Shown piece by piece: positions 24,098-32,887 of a stretch of DNA of 54,224 nt (the first letter of the stretch is position 1; every line of letters starts with the position of its first letter). Both the position numbers and the translations under genes were made by a program. The stretch is from Quadrisphaera granulorum. Lineage in GTDB: Bacteria > Actinomycetota > Actinomycetes > Actinomycetales > Quadrisphaeraceae. A model generated the notes under the pieces. It was not told the origin of the DNA, did not search any database, and saw only the letters and a program-made list of their open reading frames with translations. The stretch spans positions 1 through 54,224 of the forward strand of contig NZ_QGDQ01000031.1 of NCBI RefSeq assembly GCF_003149145.1, given 5' to 3'.

Positions 24098-25191
24098 GCC
24101 GGGACCTCCGTGAGGGTGGTGGGTGTGGGAAGGGACGGTGGCGTGGATGCCGGCGGGGATGCTGGGAGGGCTGACCGCAGCAGCTCCGCGGGGAGGGGCA
24201 GCGTGCGGGTCTCGCCGGAGAACGCTGCTCCGAGCACGCGCTGGAGGAGCTCGTTGGCCGGGGTGGGCACGCCGTGCAGCCGGCCCAGCTGCACGACGTC
24301 GCCGTTGAGGTGGTCGACCTCCGATCCCGCACCGCGGGCGAAGCTCTGCCAGGTGGAGCGGCGACCGCCGACGTGACCCGGTACCTCCTCGATGACGAGG
24401 GAGCCGGGACCGACACCCACCGCGCGGGGGTCGGCGCGGGGCAGATCCGCTGCGTCGAGCACTGCCTCGGTCTCCCGGACGAGGTCGGCGGCCAGCCGGT
24501 CGAGCAGTTCCCGGTCCGCGGGAGCTTCTCGGGAGAACAGGTCCAGGCCGTTGGTGGCGTTGATGACGAGCTTGTGGGCCTTCCACCGCGCCACGTCCGG
24601 CACGCTCCACGCCGCGAAGCCCGCGGCGTCCAGGTCAGCCGCCACCGCGTGGGCCACGGGATCTGACATGTAGCCCGACTCGCGTGGGGAGCGGCCCACC
24701 CACACGAGGCCGACGCGCGGCCAGCTGGGACTCACGACGACGCCCGGCTCGGTGTGGCTGGCGGCGATCCAGATCGTGGCTCCGAGCACGGTGCGGAAGC
24801 GGCGCAGCGCCGCCCGCTCCGTGCTGACGCCGTTCTGGAACGTCACGAGCGGCAAGTCCGCGCCCACCAGGCCTGCACCGTCGTCCGAGATCACCGGCTG
24901 CCACGCCCAGGCGTCGAGCGCCGCGTCGACGTCCTGCGCCTTGGTGGTGAGCAGCAGCACGTCGTCGTGGCGAAGGTCGACGTCGTCGGGACCGGCGGCC
25001 ACCGGCACCCGGACCACCTCGGTGGACCGTGCACCGGCGCTGGCCGGCCGCAGCACCGTCAGCCCACGGCTGCGCAGCACCTCCACCTGCCGACCACGGG
25101 CGACGAGCACCACCTCGCGCCCGGCGGCGTGCAGCTGCGCAGCCAGCACGGACCCGACGGCGCCAGCGCCGATGACCACGTATCGCGTCAT
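24094..25191 (-). CDS. Ketopantoate-reductase-family NAD(P)H oxidoreductase
   Basis: A 365-residue ApbA/PanE-fold protein. The N-terminus is a Rossmann motif (YVVIGAGAVGSVLAAQL); later come VVLVARG, LLLTTKAQDVDAAL, TFQNGVSTE and the catalytic-lysine region RWKAHKLVINATNG. The C-terminal helical domain ends in a Ser/Pro/Thr-rich tail. Known members reduce 2-oxoacids such as ketopantoate; no pantothenate genes are near, so it probably acts on another 2-oxoacid or hydroxyacid in the sulfur pathway, opposite or alongside the FAD oxidase. ATG 25191 overlaps the transporter ATPase by 4 bp. Confidence 0.85.
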   Translation of the reverse strand: MTRYVVIGAGAVGSVLAAQLHAAGREVVLVARGRQVEVLRSRGLTVLRPASAGARSTEVVRVPVAAGPDDVDLRHDDVLLLTTKAQDVDAALDAWAWQPVISDDGAGLVGADLPLVTFQNGVSTERAALRRFRTVLGATIWIAASHTEPGVVVSPSWPRVGLVWVGRSPRESGYMSDPVAHAVAADLDAAGFAAWSVPDVARWKAHKLVINATNGLDLFSREAPADRELLDRLAADLVRETEAVLDAADLPRADPRAVGVGPGSLVIEEVPGHVGGRRSTWQSFARGAGSEVDHLNGDVVQLGRLHGVPTPANELLQRVLGAAFSGETRTLPLPAELLRSALPASPPASTPPSLPTPTTLTEVPA

Positions 25192-26885
25192 CGGGCCGCC
25201 TCCGCCAGCAGCTGGCCGTCGGGCGCACCGGCTCGGCGGGCCGCGCGTTGCCCTGGCACGGCGGCGAGCAGCTCCGCCGTCGTCGTCGCCTGCGGATCGG
25301 CGAAGACCTGCGCCGTGGGACCGCTCTCCACGATGCGGCCCCGGCTCATGACGGCGACGTCGTGGGAGGTGTCGGCCACCACGGCGAGGTCGTGGGAGAT
25401 GAGCAGGTAGGAGAGCCCCCGCTCGCGCTGCAGCTCCACGAGCAGGTCCAGCACCTGCGCCTGCACGGTGACGTCGAGCGCTGAGACGGGCTCGTCGAGG
25501 AGCACGAGCTCCGGATCGAGCGCGAGGGCCCGAGCGATGGCCACCCGCTGGCGCTGCCCCCCGGAGAGCTCGGCGGGGCGGCGGTCGGCGAAGGCGGCCG
25601 GCAGGTGCACGGCGTCGAGCAGCCGCTCCGCCGCGCGCGCCCGCTCCGCGGAGGTGCCGATGCCGAAGGAGTGCAGCGGCTCGGTGACGAGGTCGCGCAC
25701 GTCCCATCGGGGGTCGAGCGCTGCGAACGGGTTCTGGTGCACCAGCTGGAAGCGGCGGCGCAGCGGCCGCAGCTCCCGCCAGCCGCGGCGGGTGATGTCC
25801 TCGCCGTCGAACACGACGCGTCCCGAGGTCGGCTCCTCCAGGCGCATCGCCACCCGCAGCGCGGTCGTCTTGCCCGAGCCGGACTCGCCCACCAGCGCCA
25901 GCGTGGTGCCGCGCCGCACGCTGAGGCTGACGTCGTCGAGGGCCCGCAGCGTCCGCTGCGCCGCCCCCCGCGGCACGACGAAGTCCTTGGTGACGCCCTC
26001 CAGCCGCAGCACCACGTCGTCAGCCTGGGCCGCCTCTGCCGCCTCTGCCGACACTGCCGCTGCCGGCGCCACCAGCGTCACGCTGCGTGACCCGCCGCCG
26101 GGCGCGTCGGCCACGAGCCGCTGCGTGTACGGGTGCTGTGGGGAGCCGAGCACGTCGACGGGACGTCCGCGTTCGACGATGCGCCCGGCGGACATGACGA
26201 GCACCTCGTCAGCGCGGTCGGTGGCTACGCGCAGGTCGTGGGTGATGATTAGCAGGCCCGTGCCCGACGTCCTCACTAAGCCCTCGAGATGGTCGAGGAT
26301 CTTCTGGGCGACCGTGGTGTCGAGCGCGCTCGTGGGCTCGTCGGCGATGACCAGCTGCGGGTGTGCGGCCAGCGCGGTGGCGATGAGCACGCGCTGGCGC
26401 AGCCCCCCGGAGAGCTGGTGCGGGTGCTGGCGGGCGCGCTGGGCGGGGTCGTCGATGCCCGCGGCGGCCAGGGCCTCGAGCACCTCGGCGGGCACCGACC
26501 GGCGCGGCACGCCGCGGCGGCGCACCGCCTCGGCCACCTGCTCGCCCACCCGCAGCGTCGGGTTGAGTCCCACGGTCGGGTCCTGCGGGACGTACCCCAC
26601 CACCCGGCCGCGCACGGCGCGCCGCTCCCGCTCGGAGACGTGGGTGAGGTCGCGCCCGCCGACGTGCACCGAGCCTGCGACGACGCGGCCGGCGGCCGGC
26701 AGCAGCCCGAGCAGCGCGGAGACCGTGGTGGTCTTGCCGGAGCCGGACTCCCCGACCACCGCGACGACGCGCCCCGCGGGCACGGCGAAGCTCACGCCGT
26801 TGACCGCTTGGTGCTGGCCGTAGGCGACCGACAGGTCGCGCACCTCGACCACGGGGGTGTCCACGGCCAGGGTCGACGTGCTCAT
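25188..26885 (-). CDS. Dpp/Opp-type ABC transporter ATPase, two ABC domains fused
   Basis: A 565-residue protein carrying two complete ABC domains (DppD-DppF fusion). Domain 1: Walker A VVGESGSGKTTTV, signature QLSGGLRQRVLIATAL, Walker B LVIADEPTSALD. Domain 2: Walker A LVGESGSGKTTALR, HQNPFAALDPR, signature ELSGGQRQRVAIARAL, Walker B LVLLDEPVSALD. Both sites look catalytically competent. Fused ATPases of this type energise peptide, nickel or opine importers. ATG 26885 overlaps the permease gene by 4 bp. It forms one importer with the two permeases and binding protein just upstream. Confidence 0.92.
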   Translation of the reverse strand: MSTSTLAVDTPVVEVRDLSVAYGQHQAVNGVSFAVPAGRVVAVVGESGSGKTTTVSALLGLLPAAGRVVAGSVHVGGRDLTHVSERERRAVRGRVVGYVPQDPTVGLNPTLRVGEQVAEAVRRRGVPRRSVPAEVLEALAAAGIDDPAQRARQHPHQLSGGLRQRVLIATALAAHPQLVIADEPTSALDTTVAQKILDHLEGLVRTSGTGLLIITHDLRVATDRADEVLVMSAGRIVERGRPVDVLGSPQHPYTQRLVADAPGGGSRSVTLVAPAAAVSAEAAEAAQADDVVLRLEGVTKDFVVPRGAAQRTLRALDDVSLSVRRGTTLALVGESGSGKTTALRVAMRLEEPTSGRVVFDGEDITRRGWRELRPLRRRFQLVHQNPFAALDPRWDVRDLVTEPLHSFGIGTSAERARAAERLLDAVHLPAAFADRRPAELSGGQRQRVAIARALALDPELVLLDEPVSALDVTVQAQVLDLLVELQRERGLSYLLISHDLAVVADTSHDVAVMSRGRIVESGPTAQVFADPQATTTAELLAAVPGQRAARRAGAPDGQLLAEAAR

Positions 26886-27805
26886 CGGGCCACCTCCTCG
26901 AGGCTCTTGGCGACGTGGTTCAGCGACAGCACGAGCAGGCCCACCGCGAGGCCGGGCAGCAGGCTCAGCCAGGGGTTGGTGACGAGGTAGGTCCTGCCGC
27001 TGGCGATGAGAGAGCCCCAGTCGGCGTGCGGCGGCTGCGCCCCGAAGCCGAGGAAGCTCAGCGACGACACCGCGAGGATCGCGGTGCCGACGTCGAGCAC
27101 GGCGAGCACCACGACGGGGCCCCACGTGTTGGGCAGCACGTGGCGGCGCAGCACGCTGGTCCAGGTGGCGCCGCCGGAGCGGGCCGCTTCGATGTAGGGC
27201 AGCGTCTTGACGCGCAGCACCTCGGCGCGGGTGATCCTCGCGAAGCCGGGTACGAGCGCCACGCCCACGGCGATGGCCACGTTGACGGTGCCGAAGCCGA
27301 GCGCCGTGATGATCGTCAGCGACAGCAGCAGCGTCGGGATGGCGAGCACCACGTCGACCCCGCGCATCAGCACGACGTCGACCCACCCACCGCAGAACCC
27401 CGACACGAGGCCGACGAGCAGTCCGGCGACCACCGCGATGGCCAGCGCCACCAGCGTCGCCTGGACGGTGAGTGCGCTGCCGTGCACGACCCGCGCGAAC
27501 AGGTCGCGCCCGAGCTCGTCGGTGCCGAACCAGTACTGCCCACCCGGCGGCAGCAGCTTGTCGGCAGGGTGAGGCTGTTGCGGGTCCACGCCGGTGTACA
27601 GCCCCGGCACCGCCGCGGTGCCGAGGGCGAGCAGCACGTAGAGGACGGCGACGACGACGCCGGGACGGCGCAGCAGCTGCGCACGGCGCGAACGCCGCCC
27701 CCCAGGCAGGAGAGCAGGCTCGGCGGCAGCCGTCGTCGCGTCGGCGGCAGCCGTCGTCGTCGAGGTCGTGTGCGATGTCTGGGTGGGTGAGGTGAGCGTG
27801 GTCAC
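26882..27805 (-). CDS. Dpp/Opp-type ABC permease (DppC-like)
   Basis: A 307-residue membrane protein. After a Thr/Ala-rich cytoplasmic tail of about 45 residues come six hydrophobic segments. The DppC hallmark PGGQYWFGTDELGRDLFARV follows the first, and the EAA loop LPYIEAARSGGATWTSVLRR then HVLPN contacts the ATPase. It ends with LSFLGFGAQPPHADWGSLI, typical of DppC. GTG 27805 has GAGGAGG 5 nt upstream. It pairs with the DppB-like permease 10 bp upstream. Confidence 0.9.
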   Translation of the reverse strand: MTTLTSPTQTSHTTSTTTAAADATTAAAEPALLPGGRRSRRAQLLRRPGVVVAVLYVLLALGTAAVPGLYTGVDPQQPHPADKLLPPGGQYWFGTDELGRDLFARVVHGSALTVQATLVALAIAVVAGLLVGLVSGFCGGWVDVVLMRGVDVVLAIPTLLLSLTIITALGFGTVNVAIAVGVALVPGFARITRAEVLRVKTLPYIEAARSGGATWTSVLRRHVLPNTWGPVVVLAVLDVGTAILAVSSLSFLGFGAQPPHADWGSLIASGRTYLVTNPWLSLLPGLAVGLLVLSLNHVAKSLEEVAR

Positions 27806-27815
27806 GGCGGCCTCC

Positions 27816-28778
27816 TCAGGCGGCCCGGACGGCGAGGCGGCTGACCACCACGCGCGGGTCCAGGAGCGGGTAGATCAGGTCGACGACGAGGTTGACCAGC
27901 ACGAACGCCGCCGCTGCCACCACGACGATGCCCATGACGAGCGGGATGTCCTGCGCGAGCACGGCCTGCTGCGTCAGCCGGCCCAGCCCGGCCCGGGAGA
28001 AGATCGTCTCGGCGACGATCGACGCGGTGACCGCGGAGCCCACGAGCACCCCGAGGATCGTCAGCGCCGGCAGGGCGGCGTTGCGCAGCGCGTGCTTGCC
28101 GTGCACCACGAGCCGGTGCAGCCCCTTGGCATGCGCGGTGGTGACGTACGCCTCGCCGAGGGTGTCCGACAGCCCCCGCACGAGCACCTGGGCGAGCATG
28201 CCCGCGGCGGGGATCGCCATCGTCACGGCGGGCAGCGCCAGCGAGGAGAGCCCCTGCGAGCCGGTCGCGGGGAACAGCCGCAGGTTGAAGGAGAACACCT
28301 GCAGGAGCAGCAGCCCGATGAAGAACGTCGGGAACGACACCCCCAGCGCCGGGACCCGCTCCAGCAGGGTCCGCAGCCACGGGCGGCGCACGTACGTGGC
28401 GACGAACGCCAGCACCAGCCCGGCCACCACGGTGATGGCGATGGCCACCACCGCCAGTGCCAGCGTGCTCGGGAGGTTCTCCTCGAGCAGTGTGCTCACC
28501 GGGGTGCCCAGCGAGACGGACCTGCCGAGGTCACCGGTGAGGGCAGCGCCGAGCATCGTCACGTACTGCACGGGCACCGGCCTGTCGAAGCCGTACTCCG
28601 CCTTGATCGCCGCGACCTGCGCCGCACTCGCAGCGCCCTTCGCGCCGCCCGCGGTGTCCACGAGGATCGACACCGGGTCGCTGGGGAGCAGGTAGAGGAC
28701 GACGAACGTCACGGTGTACGCCGCCCACAGCACGACGACGGCCTGCCCGATGCGTCCCGCGACGTACCGCGCGGTCAC
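27816..28778 (-). CDS. Dpp/Opp-type ABC permease (DppB-like)
   Basis: A 320-residue permease beginning MTARYVAGRIGQAVVVLWAA, with FVVLYLLPSDPVSILVD after the first membrane segment, YGFDRPVPVQYVTML, and the EAA loop AYVTTAHAKGLHRLVVHGKH then ALRNAALP. Six membrane segments are expected. This matches DppB/NikB-type proteins. GTG 28778 overlaps the binding-protein stop by 4 bp (GTGA). The importer type can carry peptides, glutathione-like thiols, nickel complexes or opines; here the operon suggests a sulfur compound. Confidence 0.9.
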   Translation of the reverse strand: MTARYVAGRIGQAVVVLWAAYTVTFVVLYLLPSDPVSILVDTAGGAKGAASAAQVAAIKAEYGFDRPVPVQYVTMLGAALTGDLGRSVSLGTPVSTLLEENLPSTLALAVVAIAITVVAGLVLAFVATYVRRPWLRTLLERVPALGVSFPTFFIGLLLLQVFSFNLRLFPATGSQGLSSLALPAVTMAIPAAGMLAQVLVRGLSDTLGEAYVTTAHAKGLHRLVVHGKHALRNAALPALTILGVLVGSAVTASIVAETIFSRAGLGRLTQQAVLAQDIPLVMGIVVVAAAAFVLVNLVVDLIYPLLDPRVVVSRLAVRAA

Positions 28779-30448
28779 TTCGAGATCCAGACGTCGTTGA
28801 GCCGCAGGAAGCTCTCGAGGGTGAACTTCAGGTCGTGCACCGTCGCCGCCGTCGCAGCGGTCTGCACGCGGTCCTGGAGGGGGAAGAGCGCGCCGCTGGA
28901 GATGAGGATCTTCTGGATGTCCGCGAAGACGGCCTTGCGCTTGACCGGGTCGGTCTCGCTGATCTCCTGGGCGAACAGGGTGGTCAGCTGCGCGGCGGTC
29001 TGCGGTTCCTGGTTGTAGGCGCCCGGGCCGGTGCCGGGCTTGACGACGCTCTGGTCGTAGTAGGTGCGCAGGATGTCGGCGTCACCGCGGGTGAAGTAGG
29101 TGGCGGTGAGGTCGAAGTCGCCGCTGTTGCTCGCGGTGGTGAACTCCGCGGGCGTCACCACGCGCTGCACGAGGGTGATGCCCACCTCCCCGAGCTGGCT
29201 CTGCACGAGGTCCCAGCCGGCCCACGGGCCACCGACGACGAGCGTCAGCGACAGGGGCTTGCCGTCCTTGGACCGCGTGCCGTCCGAGCCGGCCACCCAT
29301 CCGGCCTGGTCGAGCAGCGCCTTGGCGCCGGTCGGGTCGTGCTCCAGCAGGGAGGAGTTGTCGGCCCACTGCGGGGTGGTGGAGTCGATGACGCTCTTGG
29401 CCACCGGGTAGCCGTCGTAGAAGACGGTCGAGGCCCACTCGGCCCGGTCGAGGGCCTTCTGCAGGGCCTGACGGACAGCCGGGTCACCGAGGATCCCGTT
29501 GACGTTGGGAATGATGTTGTACGTCAGGCCGGGCAACACGGCGCTCAGCACCGTCGCGCCCGCGGCCTTGACCGAGGTCTGCGCAGCTTCGGACAGCGGG
29601 GTCCGCGGCCACGCGACGTCGATCTGCCCCGAGGTGAGGCTGCCGGTGAGCACGCCCTCCTCGGGGATGAAGGTCACCTCGAGCGCATCGATGTGCGCGG
29701 CGCCGGTGTTGGCGTTGATGCCGGAGCCCCAGGCGTAGTCCGCGCGCTTGGCCAGCTTGATGGACTGCTGCTGCACGTACTCGGTGAGCGTGAACGGCCC
29801 CGACCCGACGTAGTCGCCCTTGGCGCGGGCCTCGGGGGTCTTGCTGTAGGAGGCGGGGGAGAGGATCCCCAGCGTGGTCGTGGCCGTCGCCTGCAGAAAC
29901 GCCGCGTTCGGTGTCGAGAAGTCGACGCGCACCCGAGTCGGTGAGAGCACCGTGGTGCCCGCGTACCCGGAGATGTACGTGGCGCCGAGGGAGGCCTTGG
30001 CACCGAGCGCCTTGATGCCGTCGAGTGCGGTCTTCACGGCGGTGGCGTCGAACTTCGTGCCGTCGCTGAAGGTGACGTCGTCGCGCAGGTCGAAGGTGTA
30101 GCTCTTCGCGTCGGGCGCGACCTCCCACTTCGTGGCGAGCCACGGGACGATCTCACCGGTCTTCGGGTCCTGGTCGGTGAGGGAGTCGACGAGGTTGCGG
30201 TTGATGCTGCGCGACTCGATCCAGAAGTTCTGGTTCGGGTCGAGGTTGCCGTAGACGTCGGAGGTGAACGCCAGGCGCAGCGTGCCGCCCTCGACGATCG
30301 CCGCGGAGGTCGCGGTGCCCGCTGCGGGGTCGGCCTCGAGGGTCTTCGGGTCGACGGCGCAGCTGGACAGCAGCACCGCCAGCGAACCGGCAGCGGTCAG
30401 ACCGAGGAAGGATCTGCGAGAGGGCGCGTGGGACTGCTCGAAGGACAC
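28775..30448 (-). CDS. ABC extracellular solute-binding lipoprotein, family 5
   Basis: A 557-residue SBP family 5 protein. The N-terminus has a twin-arginine-like SRRSFLG followed by a hydrophobic helix and lipobox LSSC (about residue 30), so it may be Tat-exported and lipid-anchored. Family landmarks: GTLRLAFTSDVYGNLDPNQ, NLVDSLTDQDPKTGEIVPWL, KSYTFDLRDDVTFSDGTKF, DYVGSGPFTLTEYV, and GDADILRTYY near the C-terminus. Family 5 proteins bind peptides, glutathione, nickel chelates and similar. GTG 30448 has AGGAG 5 nt upstream. It lies 49 bp after the flavin-dependent dehydrogenase gene, the largest gap in this part of the operon. Confidence 0.9.
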   Translation of the reverse strand: MSFEQSHAPSRRSFLGLTAAGSLAVLLSSCAVDPKTLEADPAAGTATSAAIVEGGTLRLAFTSDVYGNLDPNQNFWIESRSINRNLVDSLTDQDPKTGEIVPWLATKWEVAPDAKSYTFDLRDDVTFSDGTKFDATAVKTALDGIKALGAKASLGATYISGYAGTTVLSPTRVRVDFSTPNAAFLQATATTTLGILSPASYSKTPEARAKGDYVGSGPFTLTEYVQQQSIKLAKRADYAWGSGINANTGAAHIDALEVTFIPEEGVLTGSLTSGQIDVAWPRTPLSEAAQTSVKAAGATVLSAVLPGLTYNIIPNVNGILGDPAVRQALQKALDRAEWASTVFYDGYPVAKSVIDSTTPQWADNSSLLEHDPTGAKALLDQAGWVAGSDGTRSKDGKPLSLTLVVGGPWAGWDLVQSQLGEVGITLVQRVVTPAEFTTASNSGDFDLTATYFTRGDADILRTYYDQSVVKPGTGPGAYNQEPQTAAQLTTLFAQEISETDPVKRKAVFADIQKILISSGALFPLQDRVQTAATAATVHDLKFTLESFLRLNDVWISK

Positions 30449-30497
30449 GGAAGCTCCTGGTGGTGAGGGCTGGATTTCGGGGCGTCAGCGCGCCCGA

Positions 30498-31715
30498 TCA
30501 ACGCGTGAGGGCCCGCGAGCCGAGGGCGATGAGGGCGGTGTCGTCCTGGGGCGGGTGGATGCGCGAACAGAGCACGTCGCGCAGGTGCCGCTGCAACGGG
30601 GAGCGGCGCGACAGGCCCGGGTTGCCCGCGGCACCCACGAGGGTCTCCACCGCGGTGATCGCGGCACGCGTGACCAGCAGCTTCGCGACACCGGAGCGCT
30701 CCAGCGCCTGCTGGCGGTCGGTGCTGCCGGGGGTGCTCTCGTCGACGGCCCGCGCCAGCGACGTGAGGATCACCTCGGCGCCCAGCAACTGCGCCTCCAC
30801 CTCACCGGCCACGGCGCGGATCCGGTCGGTGGTCGCGATGGGGCGTCCCAGCGCGGCGGGCACTCGGTCATGGGCGAAGTCGGTGAACGCGGCCTGTGCG
30901 GCACGTGCGACGCCGAGGTAGAGCGCCGGCAGCCCCAGGTGCAGCGCGTCCACTGGCGCGGCGTTGTTCGGCACCGTGCCCACCGGCGCCCCGGCGAAGT
31001 GGTCGAGCGGCACCTCGACGCCGGAGTAGACGACGTCGTGGGTGCTGGTGGCGCGCATGCCGAGGTGGTCCCACGTCCTGACGACCTCGATGCCCGGGGT
31101 CGGCGTCCCGTCGTCCCGCCGCGCCGGCACCACCACGTGGCCGACGCGGGGCGTCGGCTCGTCGGTGACCGCCCACACCAGGTGGTAGGCGAGTCCCTCG
31201 GAGCCGGTGGCGTAGGCCTTGTGCCCGTCGAGCACCCAGCCGAGTCCGTCACCGCCGCTGGTACCGGCGCGGCGCAGGGTGGTGGCCGGCAGCCCACCGC
31301 GCGCGGGCGCGCCGAGCTCGGGCTCGGCGCGCACCGCGTTGAGCAGGGTGGGCCCCTCGGCCGACTCCCGCAGCAGCCGCTCGAGCAGCCGCTGCGGGAA
31401 GGTGCGGGCGGCCAGGGGGTGCAGGAACACCGTCATGGCGGCCAGCAGCGCCACCGACGGGTCGCCCGCGCCGAGAGCGGTGAACACCCGCACGGCATCG
31501 ACACCCGACAGGTGCCGACCGCCTGCGGTCGCGGTGAGCAGCCCGGCGGAGTGCACTGCGCGCAGTCCCTCCCACGGGAACTCCGCGGTCTCGTCCACCT
31601 GCGGTGCCGTGGCGGCGAGCTGCGCCCGCAGGGCCTCGAGGCGCTCGGGGGAGGTGTCGACGGCGGGCAGCCCGGGTGTTGTTGGTGCGGGTGTCGTGAG
31701 CGCGGGCGCGCTCAC
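30498..31715 (-). CDS. Acyl-CoA-dehydrogenase-fold flavin enzyme, SfnB/DszC-like
   Basis: A 405-residue protein of the acyl-CoA-dehydrogenase fold. It has an N-terminal helical domain (ERLEALRAQLA, GLLTATAGGRHLSGVDAVRV), a middle beta-domain with WVLDGHKAYATGSEGLAYHL and DHLGMRATSTHDVVYSGVEVP, and a C-terminal four-helix domain. The catalytic glutamate loop of true acyl-CoA dehydrogenases is not evident, and the relatives are sulfur-acquisition oxidoreductases (SfnB) and DszC-type flavin monooxygenases that oxidise organosulfur compounds. Sitting next to an SsuD-like monooxygenase in a sulfur operon supports that. GTG 31715 overlaps the LLM gene by 4 bp. Confidence 0.85.
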   Translation of the reverse strand: MSAPALTTPAPTTPGLPAVDTSPERLEALRAQLAATAPQVDETAEFPWEGLRAVHSAGLLTATAGGRHLSGVDAVRVFTALGAGDPSVALLAAMTVFLHPLAARTFPQRLLERLLRESAEGPTLLNAVRAEPELGAPARGGLPATTLRRAGTSGGDGLGWVLDGHKAYATGSEGLAYHLVWAVTDEPTPRVGHVVVPARRDDGTPTPGIEVVRTWDHLGMRATSTHDVVYSGVEVPLDHFAGAPVGTVPNNAAPVDALHLGLPALYLGVARAAQAAFTDFAHDRVPAALGRPIATTDRIRAVAGEVEAQLLGAEVILTSLARAVDESTPGSTDRQQALERSGVAKLLVTRAAITAVETLVGAAGNPGLSRRSPLQRHLRDVLCSRIHPPQDDTALIALGSRALTR

Positions 31716-32887
31716 GAGGCGACTCGTTCGCGGGCGTGCGCCTGCTCGCGTGCGCGCACGACGTCGTCCACCGGCGGTGCGTCGACGACGGACCCGCGCC
31801 GGCCCTGCTCGCGGGCGGCCAGCTCACCGCGCACGAGCGGCAGCACGTAGCGGCCGTAGTCGATGGCGTCGTTGAGGTTGTCGTAGCCGCGGATGGAGAT
31901 GAGGTCGGCGCCGAGGTCGACGTAGTCGAGGATCGCCGCGGCCACCGTGTCCGGTGTCCCGACCAGCGCCGTCGACGCGCCCTGGGCGCCCGTCGCGGTG
32001 GCGGTCGGGAACCACAGGGCACGGTCGTGCAGGTCACCGCGCGCCGCGATGTCGAGCAGGCGCTGGCTGCCGACGTTCTCCGGTCCGGCGCTCGCGGAAC
32101 GGCGGGTTCGCCACAGACCCGCTCCGCCGCGACCGGAGAGCACGTCGAGGGTGGCGCGGGCTCGCTCCCACGCGAGCTCCTCGGTGGGCGCGATGATCGG
32201 CCGGAACGTCACCCACGTGCGCGGGGTGTCGGTGCGGCCGGCGGCTCGGGCGGCCTCGGCGACCCGGCTGATCTGCTCCGCCGTCTCCGCGAGCGGCTCG
32301 CCCCAGAGACCGAAGATGTCGCCGAGGGCACCTCCCACGCGGTACGCGTCGTCGGAGGAGCCCCCCACGGACACCGGGATGGTGCCGTTGACGGGCTGTA
32401 CGCGGGAGACGAAGTCCTCGAAGGAGTAGTACGTGGCGGTGTGGTCGAACGGCTCGGTGGACGTCCAGACCTTGCGCAGGATCTCGATGTACTCCGCCTG
32501 CCGCGCGTACCGCTCGGTCTTGGAGAGGCGGTCTCCCTCGCGGGCCTGCTCCTGGGTGCTGCCCCCGGCGATGAAGTGGACCACTGCGCGACCGCCCGAG
32601 AGCTGGTCGAGCGTGGCCAGGGCCTTGGCCGCCACGGTGGGGTAGATGGTGTTGGGGCGCAGCGCGATGATCGGCTTGATGCGTTCGGTGTGTGCCACCA
32701 CGGTCGCGGCCACGGTGAACGGGTCGTAGGACGGCGAGCCGTACGGCACCAGCGTGTAGTCGAAGCCGGCCTCCTCCAGCGTGCGGGCGTACCGCGCGAG
32801 GTACTTCGGGTCGATCCGGGTGTCGGTGGAGCCGTTGATCTCGTTGGCGGGGTTGACGTTGATCGCGCTGATGAACTCGACGGTCAT
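31712..32887 (-). CDS. LLM-class flavin-dependent monooxygenase, alkanesulfonate monooxygenase-like
   Basis: A 391-residue bacterial-luciferase-like TIM-barrel protein of the SsuD group: NEINGSTDTRIDPKYLARYA, then FDYTLVPYGSPSYDPFTVAA, IKPIIALRPNTIYPTVAAK, LDQLSGGRAVVHFIAGGS, and TERYARQAEYIEILRKVW, then FDHTATYYSFEDF. SsuD uses FMNH2 and O2 to split alkanesulfonates to aldehyde plus sulfite. No flavin reductase gene is adjacent, so FMNH2 must come from elsewhere. ATG 32887 overlaps the sulfurtransferase stop by 4 bp. Confidence 0.88.
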   Translation of the reverse strand: MTVEFISAINVNPANEINGSTDTRIDPKYLARYARTLEEAGFDYTLVPYGSPSYDPFTVAATVVAHTERIKPIIALRPNTIYPTVAAKALATLDQLSGGRAVVHFIAGGSTQEQAREGDRLSKTERYARQAEYIEILRKVWTSTEPFDHTATYYSFEDFVSRVQPVNGTIPVSVGGSSDDAYRVGGALGDIFGLWGEPLAETAEQISRVAEAARAAGRTDTPRTWVTFRPIIAPTEELAWERARATLDVLSGRGGAGLWRTRRSASAGPENVGSQRLLDIAARGDLHDRALWFPTATATGAQGASTALVGTPDTVAAAILDYVDLGADLISIRGYDNLNDAIDYGRYVLPLVRGELAAREQGRRGSVVDAPPVDDVVRAREQAHARERVAS

